This document shows positions 7,693 through 16,885 of a DNA stretch of 35,085 bases, piece by piece; position 1 is the first letter of the stretch; every line of letters begins with the position of its first letter. The notes beneath the pieces are model-generated. The model worked only from the letters and a program-made list of their open reading frames with translations, searched no databases and was not told the origin of the DNA. The DNA lies in the NCBI GenBank assembly GCA_900545245.1, contig UQYV01000037.1, positions 1 to 35,085 of the forward strand, written 5' to 3'. A program made the translations under genes and the position numbers. This stretch comes from an uncultured Bacteroidales bacterium (GTDB lineage Bacteria > Bacteroidota > Bacteroidia > Bacteroidales > UBA932).

Positions 7693-10305
7693 CTACTTTA
7701 TATTATTGAGTAAAATCTCAATGGCTTCGTCGAGGCCTTGGACATTTTTGCCGCCGGCTGTGGCGAGGCCAGGTTGGCCGCCGCCGCCTCCGAGGATGGC
7801 CTTGGCTGCTGCGCGGACATCGTTGCTGGCGTTGTGTCCTTTGGCAACGAGGTCGGCAGAGTACATCACCAGAAGTTGAGGCTTGCCCTCTGTCTCATAA
7901 GCTGCGACAACAGCGAGATTCTCGGCCTCTTTCTGGAGCATAAACGCTGCATTCTTGAGTCTTGCCGGGTCGGCCTGGCGGAGAACCACTGTCCTGATGC
8001 CGTTGATTTCCTTCGCCTCATCGAGAAGCACCTGTTTGAATGCGGCGGCCTTTTCTTTGGCCACATTCTCGATTTCCTTCTTGAAGCCATCGTTCTCGTC
8101 GATGAGCTTCTTTATCGCGAGTGCAAGGTCAGGGGCGTTGTTGAACAGGGCCTTCGCGCTGCGCAGGGTGTTCTCCATCATGTCCACGATGTTCTCCGCA
8201 GCGAGTCCGGTCCTTGCCTCGATTCTTCTGATTCCCGCCGCGATTGCGCTCTCTGAGACAATCTTGAAGAATCCGATGTTGCCTGTTGCCGAGGTGTGGC
8301 ATCCGCCGCAGAGCTCCACGGAGTCACCGAAGCGCACGATGCGGACGTGGTCGCCGTATTTCTCGCCGAACAGTGCCATTGCACCCATAGCTTTGGCATC
8401 GTCCATTGTGCCGTCCCTCTTTTCCACGAGAGGGAAGTTCGTGCGTATTAACTCATTGACTCTCTTTTCAACCTTGTCTATCTGCTCGTCGGTGAGTTTC
8501 TCAAAATGCGAGAAATCGAAACGGAAATAATCCGGAGTCACAAACGAGCCCTTCTGCTCAACATGCGTTCCGAGAATCTCGCGGAGAGCCTGATGGAGAA
8601 GGTGGGTGCAACTGTGGTTGTTCTCTATATTGCGTCTTCTTGCGGCATCAACCACCAAGCGGAAACTTCCGCTGCAATCAGAAGGCAGTTTCTCGGCGAT
8701 ATGAATCGTCAGGTTGTTCTCCTTCACGGTGTCGAGTATCTTGATTCTCTCGCCGTCCTCACTTTCGATATATCCCGTGTCACCGACCTGACCTCCCATT
8801 TCTCCGTAGAAAGGAGTGCGGTCGAAGACAAGCTGAATCATCTCCTTATTCTTCTGTTTCACCGTTCTGTGGCGGGTGAGACGTGCGCCGTCAATTTCCG
8901 TGAAGTCGTAGCCGAGGAACTCCACGTTGTCGCAATGGTGGAACTCAATCCAATCTCCAAACTCGTTGGCGGTGGCGTTGCGGGCCCTGTCCTTTTGCTT
9001 CTTCAACTCGATCTCAAATCCTTCAAGGTCAATGGTATATCCTTTCTCGGAGGCTATGAGCTCGCTCAAGTCAATCGGGAATCCGAAAGTGTCATAGAGC
9101 GTGAACGCATCCTCTCCCTTGATCACCTTTGTGTCGGCGCATTTTTCCATAATGCTGTCAATCAACTTGATACCCCGGTCAAGTGTGCGAAGGAACGCCA
9201 TTTCCTCTTCCCTTATGACCTTCTCGATGAGAGTCTGCTGGAGTGCGATTTCCGGATAGAACTCACCCATATCGCTCACGAGCTGGCCCACGAGACGGCA
9301 GAGGAACGGTTCTCCGAAGCCGAGGAAGGTGTAGCCGTAGCGCACGGCGCGGCGAAGGATTCTGCGGATGACATAGCCGGCCTTCACATTGGAAGGAAGC
9401 TGTCCGTCGGCGATGGAGAATGCAATCGCGCGGATGTGGTCGGCGATGACCCTCATTGCGATGTCCACGTTCTCGTCTTTTCCATACTCCTTGCCGGAGA
9501 GTTCCTCAATCTTGTGAATCATTCCGGTGAAGACATCCGTATCGTAGTTGCTCTGTTTGCCCTGGAGTGTCATACAAAGGCGTTCAAAGCCCATTCCCGT
9601 GTCCACATTTCTGTGTGGAAGCAGTTCAAGCGAACCGTCAGCCTTGCGGTTATACTGCATAAAGACGAGGTTCCAGATTTCAATCACGAGGTGGTGTCCC
9701 TTGTTCACGAGCTCGGCGCCCGGAACTGCCTTTCTCTCCTCGTCGCTTCTGAGGTCGACGTGAATCTCCGAGCAAGGGCCGCAAGGGCCCGTGTCACCCA
9801 TTTCCCAGAAGTTGTCGTGCTTGTTGCCGAGCAGCACACGGTCTGCAGGAAGGTGTGAAAGCCAACGGTCGCGAGCCTCGGTGTCGAGCGACGTTCCGTC
9901 CTCAACAGAACCTTCGAAAACAGTCGCGTAAAGCCTGTCTGTATCAATCTTGTAGACTTCCGTGAGAAGTTCCCATGCCCAGTCGATTGCCTCGTTCTTG
10001 AAATAGTCGCCGAAGCTCCAGTTTCCGAGCATCTCGAACATCGTGTGGTGGTAGGTGTCGTGTCCGACCTCCTCAAGGTCGTTGTGCTTTCCGCTCACTC
10101 GCAGGCACTTCTGGCTGTCTGTCGCGCGTGGAAACGGCGCAGGGCTGTTGCCGAGGAGCCAGTCCTTGAACTGGTTCATACCCGCGTTGGTGAACATTAG
10201 CGTCGGGTCGTTCTTCACGACCATAGGTGCGGAAGGCACGATTGTGTGTCCCTTTGATGCAAAAAAGTCAAGATAGGCTTTTCTGATTTCCTTTGATGTC
10301 ATCAT
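7693..10305 (-). CDS. alaS: alanyl-tRNA synthetase
   Basis: Charges tRNA-Ala. The 870-residue protein has the class II catalytic core from the N-terminus (FTNAGMNQFKDWL, GHDTYHHTMFEMLGNWSFGDYF), motif 3 region GMGFERL (about 237-243), the editing domain with zinc ligands His564, His568, Cys666 and His670, and a C-terminal C-Ala/DHHA1 region (about 730-870) with GGGGGQPGLA. Length is normal. Two ATGs are adjacent (10305, 10302); the first fits the usual spacing to the SKEIR/AKEIR start of relatives. It is the first gene of the minus-strand run and is divergent from the M23 peptidase gene. Confidence 0.97.
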   Translation of the reverse strand: MMTSKEIRKAYLDFFASKGHTIVPSAPMVVKNDPTLMFTNAGMNQFKDWLLGNSPAPFPRATDSQKCLRVSGKHNDLEEVGHDTYHHTMFEMLGNWSFGDYFKNEAIDWAWELLTEVYKIDTDRLYATVFEGSVEDGTSLDTEARDRWLSHLPADRVLLGNKHDNFWEMGDTGPCGPCSEIHVDLRSDEERKAVPGAELVNKGHHLVIEIWNLVFMQYNRKADGSLELLPHRNVDTGMGFERLCMTLQGKQSNYDTDVFTGMIHKIEELSGKEYGKDENVDIAMRVIADHIRAIAFSIADGQLPSNVKAGYVIRRILRRAVRYGYTFLGFGEPFLCRLVGQLVSDMGEFYPEIALQQTLIEKVIREEEMAFLRTLDRGIKLIDSIMEKCADTKVIKGEDAFTLYDTFGFPIDLSELIASEKGYTIDLEGFEIELKKQKDRARNATANEFGDWIEFHHCDNVEFLGYDFTEIDGARLTRHRTVKQKNKEMIQLVFDRTPFYGEMGGQVGDTGYIESEDGERIKILDTVKENNLTIHIAEKLPSDCSGSFRLVVDAARRRNIENNHSCTHLLHQALREILGTHVEQKGSFVTPDYFRFDFSHFEKLTDEQIDKVEKRVNELIRTNFPLVEKRDGTMDDAKAMGAMALFGEKYGDHVRIVRFGDSVELCGGCHTSATGNIGFFKIVSESAIAAGIRRIEARTGLAAENIVDMMENTLRSAKALFNNAPDLALAIKKLIDENDGFKKEIENVAKEKAAAFKQVLLDEAKEINGIRTVVLRQADPARLKNAAFMLQKEAENLAVVAAYETEGKPQLLVMYSADLVAKGHNASNDVRAAAKAILGGGGGQPGLATAGGKNVQGLDEAIEILLNNIK

Positions 10306-10382
10306 ATATTTCTGAATCTTTATTTTCCCGAATTTTCCCCAGGCAGGCCGTGTTTCGGTCTCTCTTGGAAGATTTTAACCTG

Positions 10383-10390
10383 CAAAAGTA
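10383..10390 (-). promoter_or_regulatory. -7 element of the alaS promoter
   Basis: The minus strand reads TACTTTTG, matching TAnnTTTG, about 78 bases before the alaS ATG. No good -33 TTTG lies at the standard 19-21 spacing (the nearest is at 12), so the promoter assignment is tentative. It faces the opposite -7 element at 10413-10420. Confidence 0.4.
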
Positions 10391-10412
10391 CAATAATTTT
10401 GACAAAAAGCAG

Positions 10413-10420
10413 TATATTTG
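10413..10420 (+). promoter_or_regulatory. -7 element before the first M23 gene
   Basis: TATATTTG matches TAnnTTTG and ends only 4 bases before the ATG at 10425. If used, transcription would begin at about the start codon and give a leaderless mRNA. The -33 element is poor: the nearest TTTTG is 11 bases upstream. Confidence 0.4.
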
Positions 10421-10424
10421 CGCT

Positions 10425-11435
10425 ATGTCGGGGTTTAAAAAGTACATTTTCAACTCGGAGACGCTCTCCTATGAGGTGGACAGAAGTTACACTAAGAGGA
10501 GGGCTTTTCGTGTAGTGTTCCTCTTGGTCCTGAGCAGCCTTATGGCGTTTTTCAACCTCTGGATTCTGACGGGAGTGCTCGGTCTCGAACTTCCGAAGAC
10601 CACGATTCTCAAGAAGAAGAACGCCGCCCTGCTCTCTCAGGTTGAGGTGCTCGGAACCTCCATCAGGGAATATGACGAGCGTCTCATGTCACTCCAGATG
10701 AGGGACAACGACATCTACCGCACGGTGCTCGGAATGGGAAAGATAGCCCCGGAGGTGAGGAACGCCGGCTTTTCCGGAGCCAACCGCTACCTTTGGCTCG
10801 ATGATTCCGAATATAACACGGCCTTCCGCAGCGCCGTCGTCCGCACTGACATACTGATGAAAAAGGCCTACATTCAGTCGAAGTCTTACGACGAGGTGGG
10901 GCGTCTTGCCAAGCGTGCCGGGAATATGGCATCCAGCGTTCCCATCATCCCTCCGATTAATCCGGACAAGAAGAAATATCACCTGTCAAGCCGTTTCGGT
11001 GGCAGGATTGACCCGAAATATAACCGTCCGGCATTCCATCACGGGCTTGACTTCGCGGCGAAGACGGGCTATCCGGTCTATGCCACAGGGGACGGCGTAG
11101 TCGAGTCCGTGAGTATAAGTGTCACCGGATATGGGAACCAGATAATTATAGACCACGGTTTCGGTTACAAGACACGCTACGCCCATCTGAGTTTCATCAA
11201 CGTCGCCGAAGGGATGGAGGTGAAAAGGGGAGAGAATATCGGAAACGTCGGAAACTCCGGCAAGTCAACCGGCTCGCACCTGCATTATGAGGTCATCTAC
11301 AAGGGACGTCCTACCAACCCGATGAACTATATGGATCTCGACATGACCACGGAAGAATATGCGACCATGGCCCAGGTCAGTGAGTCTTCCTCGCAGCGCG
11401 TCGTCATACACCCTTCACATAGAAAGAAAAGATGA
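10425..11435 (+). CDS. membrane-anchored M23 (LytM) peptidase
   Basis: Probable cell-wall endopeptidase acting on peptidoglycan cross-bridges or stems in the periplasm. The 336-residue protein has a cytoplasmic N-terminus, one membrane helix (about 27-50), a short coiled segment (about 60-100), and a C-terminal LytM domain (about 186-302) with the zinc site His205-x3-Asp209 and HLH (285-287), so it looks catalytically competent. The frame extends upstream to 10293, but the 45-residue extension crosses the promoter, and the start at 10425 aligns with that of the paralogue next door. It overlaps that paralogue by 4 bases. Confidence 0.88.
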   Translation: MSGFKKYIFNSETLSYEVDRSYTKRRAFRVVFLLVLSSLMAFFNLWILTGVLGLELPKTTILKKKNAALLSQVEVLGTSIREYDERLMSLQMRDNDIYRTVLGMGKIAPEVRNAGFSGANRYLWLDDSEYNTAFRSAVVRTDILMKKAYIQSKSYDEVGRLAKRAGNMASSVPIIPPINPDKKKYHLSSRFGGRIDPKYNRPAFHHGLDFAAKTGYPVYATGDGVVESVSISVTGYGNQIIIDHGFGYKTRYAHLSFINVAEGMEVKRGENIGNVGNSGKSTGSHLHYEVIYKGRPTNPMNYMDLDMTTEEYATMAQVSESSSQRVVIHPSHRKKR

Positions 11436-12382
11436 AAAGGAGATACGTTTTTGACAAGGACAGCCTTAGCTTCAAGAAGGAGCGCCTGACTCTCAAAAAG
11501 TTGGGAGGACAGCTTGTCATGTTTGCGCTGCTGTCCCTTTCGCTGACCGTCGCGTTCTATCTTGTCTTTTCGTTTTTCTTCAACACGAAGGAAGAGGCGG
11601 CACTGAAAGAGCAGAACAGGGCCTATGATTCGCAGCTGCCGAAGCTTCAGGAGAAGTCAGCTATGCTCTCGGCCGAGCTTCAGAGGCTTTCCGCGAGGGA
11701 CAACAACATCTATCGCGAGATTTTTCTTACCGATGCCCCGGACCTTGACCTCACTTCGTCGCTTTCCTCTCTTGGCGGGCTCGACACGATTCCGGACAGG
11801 CACATGGTGAAATACACCTCGATAAAGATAGATACGCTGTTCTCCAGGGCGGAACGCATAGAGTCTGACATGAAAAGGGCGCTCGCGGCCGTATCTTCGG
11901 GCAAAGGGGATGTGCCGCCACTGCATGCTCCGATAGTCCCACTGTCCTACGCGCAGATAGGAGCCTCCGTAGGCAATAGGATAAACCCCTACTACAAAGT
12001 GGAGGCGCCGCATTCTGGACTTGACATAATTTCGGAGGCTGATGTTCCGGTACTCGCATCTGCCGGGGGTGTGGTCTCGGAAGTGAGGCGTTCGATGAAA
12101 GGACAGGGCAATGTGGTGGAAATCAGCCATAACGGTGGCTATAGGACGCGCTATGCCCACCTTGCCGCAATCAATGTCCGCAAGGGAATGCGTGTCAGAC
12201 GCGGCGATGTCATAGGACGTGTGGGAATCTCCGGCAACGCATACGCTCCGCACCTGCACTACGAAGTTTTGCGCGACACAGTCGTGATGAACCCTGTGAA
12301 CCATTTTTTTGCGTCCGTCACACCGGCGGAGTATCTCAATATGGTTGTGATGTCTACAAATACCAAACAGTCAATGGATTAG
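11432..12382 (+). CDS. second membrane-anchored M23 (LytM) peptidase
   Basis: Tandem paralogue of the preceding gene: a similar start (RYVFDKDSLSFK versus KYIFNSETLSYE), one membrane helix (28-50), a coiled segment (about 55-90, including the shared RDNxIYR), and a LytM domain with His194-x3-Asp198 and HLH (274-276). All zinc ligands are present. The ATG overlaps the first gene's stop in ATGA, so the two are likely made together and may form a heteromeric wall hydrolase. It ends 5 bases before the MerR gene. Confidence 0.88.
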   Translation: MKRRYVFDKDSLSFKKERLTLKKLGGQLVMFALLSLSLTVAFYLVFSFFFNTKEEAALKEQNRAYDSQLPKLQEKSAMLSAELQRLSARDNNIYREIFLTDAPDLDLTSSLSSLGGLDTIPDRHMVKYTSIKIDTLFSRAERIESDMKRALAAVSSGKGDVPPLHAPIVPLSYAQIGASVGNRINPYYKVEAPHSGLDIISEADVPVLASAGGVVSEVRRSMKGQGNVVEISHNGGYRTRYAHLAAINVRKGMRVRRGDVIGRVGISGNAYAPHLHYEVLRDTVVMNPVNHFFASVTPAEYLNMVVMSTNTKQSMD

Positions 12383-12387
12383 ACGAT

Positions 12388-12705
12388 ATGGAAAAAATAT
12401 GCTACACAATTGGCGAGGTCGCAAGAGAACTCGGTGAGAACACCTCCACCATGAGATTCTGGAGCGATTCGTTTCCGAAGTTCATACGTCCCACGCGCAA
12501 TGCGAAGGGAAACCGCATCTACAAGGCGGAGGATATCGAGACATTCCGTCTCATCCAGTTTCTCCTCAAGACCGAGCGTCTGACCATCGAAGGCGTGACG
12601 AAGCGTCTGATTGAAGACCGCAAGGGGGCTGAAAGGAAATGTCGTGTAGTGGAGTCGCTGATGTCGATCCGTGACCAGCTTGCCGAGATTTCGCAGGGTC
12701 TGTAG
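12388..12705 (+). CDS. MerR-family regulator
   Basis: A 105-residue protein that is almost entirely a MerR-type winged-helix DNA-binding domain: YTIGEVARELGENTSTMRFW (6-25), a wing with NAKGNRIY, and a short C-terminal helix. No cysteine-rich or ligand-binding effector domain follows, so the signal it senses, if any, is not visible. It sits 5 bases after the second M23 gene and 24 before nif3, inside one operon. Its targets are unknown; control of the local genes is only a guess. Confidence 0.8.
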   Translation: MEKICYTIGEVARELGENTSTMRFWSDSFPKFIRPTRNAKGNRIYKAEDIETFRLIQFLLKTERLTIEGVTKRLIEDRKGAERKCRVVESLMSIRDQLAEISQGL

Positions 12706-12729
12706 AACTTCATATTATTATATATAGGT

Positions 12730-13551
12730 ATGAATGAATCTGGAGGAAAAGTTCTGGTGCGTGACGTGATTGACGTCATTCGCTCCTTTGCACCGGAAAA
12801 TGTTCAGGAGAGTTGGGACAACAGCGGACTCTCCGTGGGGGACGCGGATGCAGAGGTGACGGGGGTACTCGTCGGATTCGACTGCACTCCGGAGCTCGTG
12901 GACGAGGCGGTGGAGTGCGGAGCCAATCTCATCGTGACCCATCATCCCCTGATTTTCAGCGCTCTCAGGCGCGTCACTCCTGACGATGCCGTGGGACTTG
13001 CCGTGATGAAGGCGATTCGCGGCGGAGTAGCAATCTATTCTGCACATACAAGTGCCGACAAGGTCGTGGGAGGCGTGAGCTGGGCCATGGCACGCAGGAT
13101 AGGACTCGAGAACGTGACGATTCTTGATGTGGACGGGAGTGTCTGCGGACCGGATGGGCAGGAGTGCGGGCTCGGCATAGTCGGGGATTTTCCTGAACCG
13201 GTGCCGGCGGAGAAGGCCGTCGAGATTGTAAAGTCGGCGTTCCGTGTTCCTTATGTGAAAACTTCGAGACTATGGCCCGGACTTATGATAAGCCGTGTTG
13301 CGGCTTGTGGTGGCTCCGGCTCATCGCTGATCGCGAAGGCTCGCGAGGCCGGTGCGCAGCTTTATGTTTGCGGCGACATATCATATCACCATTTTTTTAC
13401 ACCCGAAGGCTTCATTCTTATGGATGTGGGTCATTATGAGAGTGAAATAGATATTGTTGATATTTTATTTTCCTTGATTCGGAAAAATTTTCATACCTTT
13501 GCAGTTCGCATTACGCGACTTGATTACACCAACCCGATATATTATTTCTAA
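12730..13551 (+). CDS. Nif3-like dinuclear metal-centre protein
   Basis: Nif3/YbgI (DUF34) family, hexameric proteins with a two-metal site; sometimes annotated as GTP cyclohydrolase I type 2, but the true substrate is not settled. The 273-residue protein shows THHPLIF (His71-His72), Asp51, SAHTSADK (His106, Asp110) and DVGHYESE (His235, Glu239), the expected metal ligands. It is the short form without the inserted CutA-like domain. It is followed after 6 bases by the zinc-ribbon gene. Its last codons contain a likely promoter for that gene. Confidence 0.88.
   Translation: MNESGGKVLVRDVIDVIRSFAPENVQESWDNSGLSVGDADAEVTGVLVGFDCTPELVDEAVECGANLIVTHHPLIFSALRRVTPDDAVGLAVMKAIRGGVAIYSAHTSADKVVGGVSWAMARRIGLENVTILDVDGSVCGPDGQECGLGIVGDFPEPVPAEKAVEIVKSAFRVPYVKTSRLWPGLMISRVAACGGSGSSLIAKAREAGAQLYVCGDISYHHFFTPEGFILMDVGHYESEIDIVDILFSLIRKNFHTFAVRITRLDYTNPIYYF
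13474..13501 (+). promoter_or_regulatory. promoter inside the end of nif3
   Basis: TTG (13474-13476), 17 bases, then TACCTTTG (13494-13501). The -7 element is a full match; the spacing is 2 short of the usual 19. It would serve the zinc-ribbon gene (ATG 13558) and perhaps dnaB downstream. Confidence 0.5.
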
Positions 13552-13557
13552 AGCGAT

Positions 13558-14373
13558 ATGGCTACAACAAAGAAAACCAAGAAAATCGAGACTCCGATTG
13601 ATCAGCACGAGACTTTCGTGTCAATCCAGAAGAACTTCGCGGATTCCGACATCAGTGTTGAGGAGAAGTTGAAGGCTCTCTACGAACTTCAGCAGACAGA
13701 CTGCGCGATTGACAAGATAGTCCAGCTCAGGGGTGAGCTCCCGATGGAAGTCGAGAGACTTGAAAACGAGATTGCCGACCTTAAGGCAAAGACTACTCAT
13801 ATTAATGGGATGATTGAGGAGTACACGAGAGGCATCGCTGAGAACAAACACAATATCGTGGAATGCGACATGCAGATTGACAAGTACCGTTCGCAGCTTG
13901 AGAACATATCGAATAGCCGCGAGTACGACTCCATAAACAAGGAAATCGAGAATCAGGATCTTCTTCGTCAGATTGCCGAGAAGAACATCGGCGAGGCGAA
14001 GGAACGCATCGCTGACAAGAAAGCTGATCTTGAGGTTATCAAGGAGAGGATTGCCGTGAGGAACGATGATCTCGTCGCAAAGAAGGAGGAACTTACATCA
14101 ATCGTCGAATCCACGGCAAAGGACGAGGCTGTGCTTCAGGCAAAGAGGGAGGCTTGTGCCGCCAAGATTGACGCGAGGACAATGAGCGCATATGAACGTA
14201 TCCGTCAGAGCTGCAATAACCACCTTGCGGTTGTCAGTGTCTACAATGGGAACTCATGCGGGGGCTGCTTCAACACCATCGCACCGCAGAAACTCATCGA
14301 CATCGCTTCCAACAAGAAGCTCATCATCTGCGAGTACTGTGGACGAATCCTTGTGAACCCGGACTTCGAATAG
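13558..14373 (+). CDS. coiled-coil protein with C4-type zinc ribbon
   Basis: COG1579-type protein of unknown function, thought to bind nucleic acid. Residues about 35-200 are a long heptad-rich coiled coil, and the C-terminus carries a four-cysteine zinc ribbon (Cys234, Cys237, Cys258, Cys261). The pairing with an adjacent Nif3-like gene is a recurring arrangement in bacteria. The 271-residue length is usual. It starts 6 bases after nif3 and lies 28 bases before dnaB. Confidence 0.85.
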   Translation: MATTKKTKKIETPIDQHETFVSIQKNFADSDISVEEKLKALYELQQTDCAIDKIVQLRGELPMEVERLENEIADLKAKTTHINGMIEEYTRGIAENKHNIVECDMQIDKYRSQLENISNSREYDSINKEIENQDLLRQIAEKNIGEAKERIADKKADLEVIKERIAVRNDDLVAKKEELTSIVESTAKDEAVLQAKREACAAKIDARTMSAYERIRQSCNNHLAVVSVYNGNSCGGCFNTIAPQKLIDIASNKKLIICEYCGRILVNPDFE

Positions 14374-14401
14374 GTCGCTAAACGATTAAACTTACATAAT
14401 T

Positions 14402-15928
14402 ATGGCTGAAGAGCGGAAACCGAGAACTGGCAGACGCAATGCTTCAGACATCAATCTTGACAATTTAGGGCTTGAGATGGGAAACAAACCGCCTCAAGCT
14501 CTTGATGTCGAAGAGGCTGTCCTTGGAGCGTTGCTGATAGAACCTAACTGTGTGGACGAGGCTATGGGGGAACTGACTCCGGATTGCTTCTATTCCAAGA
14601 AGAACAGGATGATTTTTGAGGCGATGTCCGCTCTCGTGAACGAGCACGTCACCATCGATGTGATTTCCGTCTCTCAAAAGCTCAAGTTTCAGGAGACTTT
14701 CGATGCTGTAGGTGGGGCACCGGTGCTTGTGCAGCTTTCGATGCGCGTTGCCTCTGCCGCGAACATAGAGTACAACATCAAGGTACTTAAGGAAAAGAAC
14801 ATCCAGAGGGAACTCATCACCGCGTCCTACAAGGTGATTCAGAATGCCTACAAGGAGTCGGTAAATGTCGAGGATCTGATGGATATGGCCCAGACCGAAG
14901 TGTTCAAGGCCATTCAGAACAATGTAAAGAAGGAGGCTCAGCTCATCGGCAGCGCCATCAACGAGGCTATGGAGGCTCTCCAGAGTGCCCAGGACCATCC
15001 GGGACTCAGTGGCGTACCTTCCGGCTTCGCTTCTTTGGACAAGGTCACGCAGGGTTGGCAACCTTCCGACCTCATCATTATTGCGGCACGTCCTTCTGTC
15101 GGAAAGACGGCCTTCGTGCTTAATGTCGCCCGCAACGCTGCAGTACAGTTCCACGAACCGGTGGCGATTTTCTCCCTCGAAATGCCTACAATCCAACTCG
15201 CCAAGCGTCTGATGACTTCGGAGTCGCGCATTGATGCGGCGAAGATCAGGGGCGGAGTGCGTCTGGAACCATATGAGTGGACGCAGCTCGAGACCCAGAT
15301 TGCTGAACTTGCAAAGGCTCCTCTCTACATAGATGACACCCCTTCTCTACCGGTGAACGAGTTCCGTTCAAAGGTGAAACGCCTCGTGAACCAAAAGGGG
15401 GTGAAACTGGTAATTGTCGACTACCTTCAGCTGATGCAGGGACCTGCCGAACTTCGCGGAATGCGTGAGCAGGAAGTTGCGGCCATCTCGCGTACCCTCA
15501 AGGCAACGGCCAAGGAGATGCAGATTCCGATCATAGCCCTTTCTCAGCTTTCGCGTCAGTCGGAGATGAGGGACGGCAGTCGGAGAAGGCCTCAGTTGAG
15601 TGACCTTCGTGAGTCCGGTTCAATCGAGCAGGACGCCGACATGGTGCTCTTTATTCATCGTCTTGACTATCAGGGTATGGCAGCCTCCGCTGAGGATGTC
15701 GGTGCGACGCAGCTCATTATCGCCAAGCACCGTAATGGTGAAGTCTGCGACATTCCTCTGCGCTTCCACCATGAGGAGGTCCGCTTCGTCGACGAGAGCG
15801 ACAGTACCTACAATCTTGCCGACAGCGTCGGGTCCGCGATGAACAGCGATGTCCCTCAGCCTGCCGATTTTTCTTCTCAGAGCGGCCTTTCTTCGGGCGG
15901 AAATGAATTTATCGACACCGGGTTCTGA
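14402..15928 (+). CDS. dnaB: replicative DNA helicase
   Basis: Hexameric 5'-3' helicase of the replication fork. The 508-residue protein has the N-terminal DnaB domain (about 32-135), a linker, and the RecA-like C-terminal domain with Walker A AARPSVGKTA (228-237), FSLEM (257-261), Walker B VIVDYLQLM, and the RQSEMRDGSRRRPQLSDLRE-type arginine-finger region. No intein is present. The C-terminal tail is low-complexity and Ser/Gly rich. Its stop overlaps the following gene's ATG by one base. Confidence 0.96.
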   Translation: MAEERKPRTGRRNASDINLDNLGLEMGNKPPQALDVEEAVLGALLIEPNCVDEAMGELTPDCFYSKKNRMIFEAMSALVNEHVTIDVISVSQKLKFQETFDAVGGAPVLVQLSMRVASAANIEYNIKVLKEKNIQRELITASYKVIQNAYKESVNVEDLMDMAQTEVFKAIQNNVKKEAQLIGSAINEAMEALQSAQDHPGLSGVPSGFASLDKVTQGWQPSDLIIIAARPSVGKTAFVLNVARNAAVQFHEPVAIFSLEMPTIQLAKRLMTSESRIDAAKIRGGVRLEPYEWTQLETQIAELAKAPLYIDDTPSLPVNEFRSKVKRLVNQKGVKLVIVDYLQLMQGPAELRGMREQEVAAISRTLKATAKEMQIPIIALSQLSRQSEMRDGSRRRPQLSDLRESGSIEQDADMVLFIHRLDYQGMAASAEDVGATQLIIAKHRNGEVCDIPLRFHHEEVRFVDESDSTYNLADSVGSAMNSDVPQPADFSSQSGLSSGGNEFIDTGF

Positions 15929-16866
15929 TGCGCGGGACGTCTTTTCATATATCATTTCTTATGCTTGCTGCACTTCTGTTTTCCGCAGCCGACCTTTCTT
16001 CCGTCGTCCCCGAGCAGTTTACTGCGCCTGCGGACTCAGCCGTTGCGGTCCACCCACAAGACAGTGTGACGACCAAATCCCGCACCGGATGCATCCCTGT
16101 AGGAAGTCTGGCGCAGGATAGTCTCGCTTTTAAGGCCGGAGAGACGATGTCCTTCGTGCTGCACTACAACTGGGGTGTGATAAACTCCGACGTAGGAACG
16201 GCAACCGTGCGGTTGTCAGAAACAGATTTCAACGGCATCCCTGCATTTCACTGCGACGTTTCCGGACGTACGACACGTCTCTTCGACCTCGTCTTCCGCG
16301 TCCGCGAGCAGTTCGATTCCTGGTTCACCCGCGACGGACTGCATCCTCTGAAATTCACCCGCGACACCCATGAGGGCAGGTACGATGCCATGAATACCTA
16401 CATCTACGACTGGGAACGCTCGGTTATTCTCGCCGACGTCTATTCTTCCTCAAGCGGGCAGCGCAACATTGAGTTGCCTCTCGATCGTTGCACCTACGAC
16501 CTTCCGGCACTATTCTTCTTGGCTCGGAACATGAATATGAATGTGGTTACCCCGGAGACCCGCTATCCCATGACATTTGCCATAGACGATGACATCTATA
16601 ACGTCCACTTCATTCTTCATGGACGCGAAACAATTGATGTAAAGGGACTTGGGAGAATAAATACGATAAAGTTCAGCGCACGTCTACTTGCCGGAGAGGT
16701 CTTCCGCAGCGACACGGATATGACTATATATATTTCAGACGACGCCAATCGTCTCCCGGTCTATTTCGAGGCTCCGTTGCTTGTCGGCAAGGCCGCCGGA
16801 CGTATGAACTCATATTCCAACCTCGCGCACCCATTCTCCTCCATGGTGAAGGAACGCCGCAGATAA
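15928..16866 (+). CDS. DUF3108 exported protein
   Basis: Probable periplasmic protein of the DUF3108 family, whose function is unknown. The 312-residue protein starts with a hydrophobic signal segment (about 7-22), then a Ser/Thr-rich stretch, then the beta-rich DUF3108 region from about residue 68 (FKAGETMSFVLHYNWGVINS) to the end, including FRVREQFDSWF and FRSDTDMTIYISDD. It starts at the last base of the dnaB stop (TGATG), so the two are probably translated in tandem. I see no catalytic motif. Confidence 0.82.
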   Translation: MRGTSFHISFLMLAALLFSAADLSSVVPEQFTAPADSAVAVHPQDSVTTKSRTGCIPVGSLAQDSLAFKAGETMSFVLHYNWGVINSDVGTATVRLSETDFNGIPAFHCDVSGRTTRLFDLVFRVREQFDSWFTRDGLHPLKFTRDTHEGRYDAMNTYIYDWERSVILADVYSSSSGQRNIELPLDRCTYDLPALFFLARNMNMNVVTPETRYPMTFAIDDDIYNVHFILHGRETIDVKGLGRINTIKFSARLLAGEVFRSDTDMTIYISDDANRLPVYFEAPLLVGKAAGRMNSYSNLAHPFSSMVKERRR

Positions 16867-16885
16867 TATTGAAACACAGAGATAT

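Noticed and set aside
8506..9858. 450-codon open frame on the plus strand opposite alaS
   Set aside because: It lies wholly antisense to a well-conserved alaS, has no recognisable domain, and is the kind of long shadow frame produced by biased codon use.
10293..10424. Upstream extension of the first M23 gene
   Set aside because: It overlaps the alaS start and crosses both -7 elements; the paralogue next door begins at the position equivalent to 10425.
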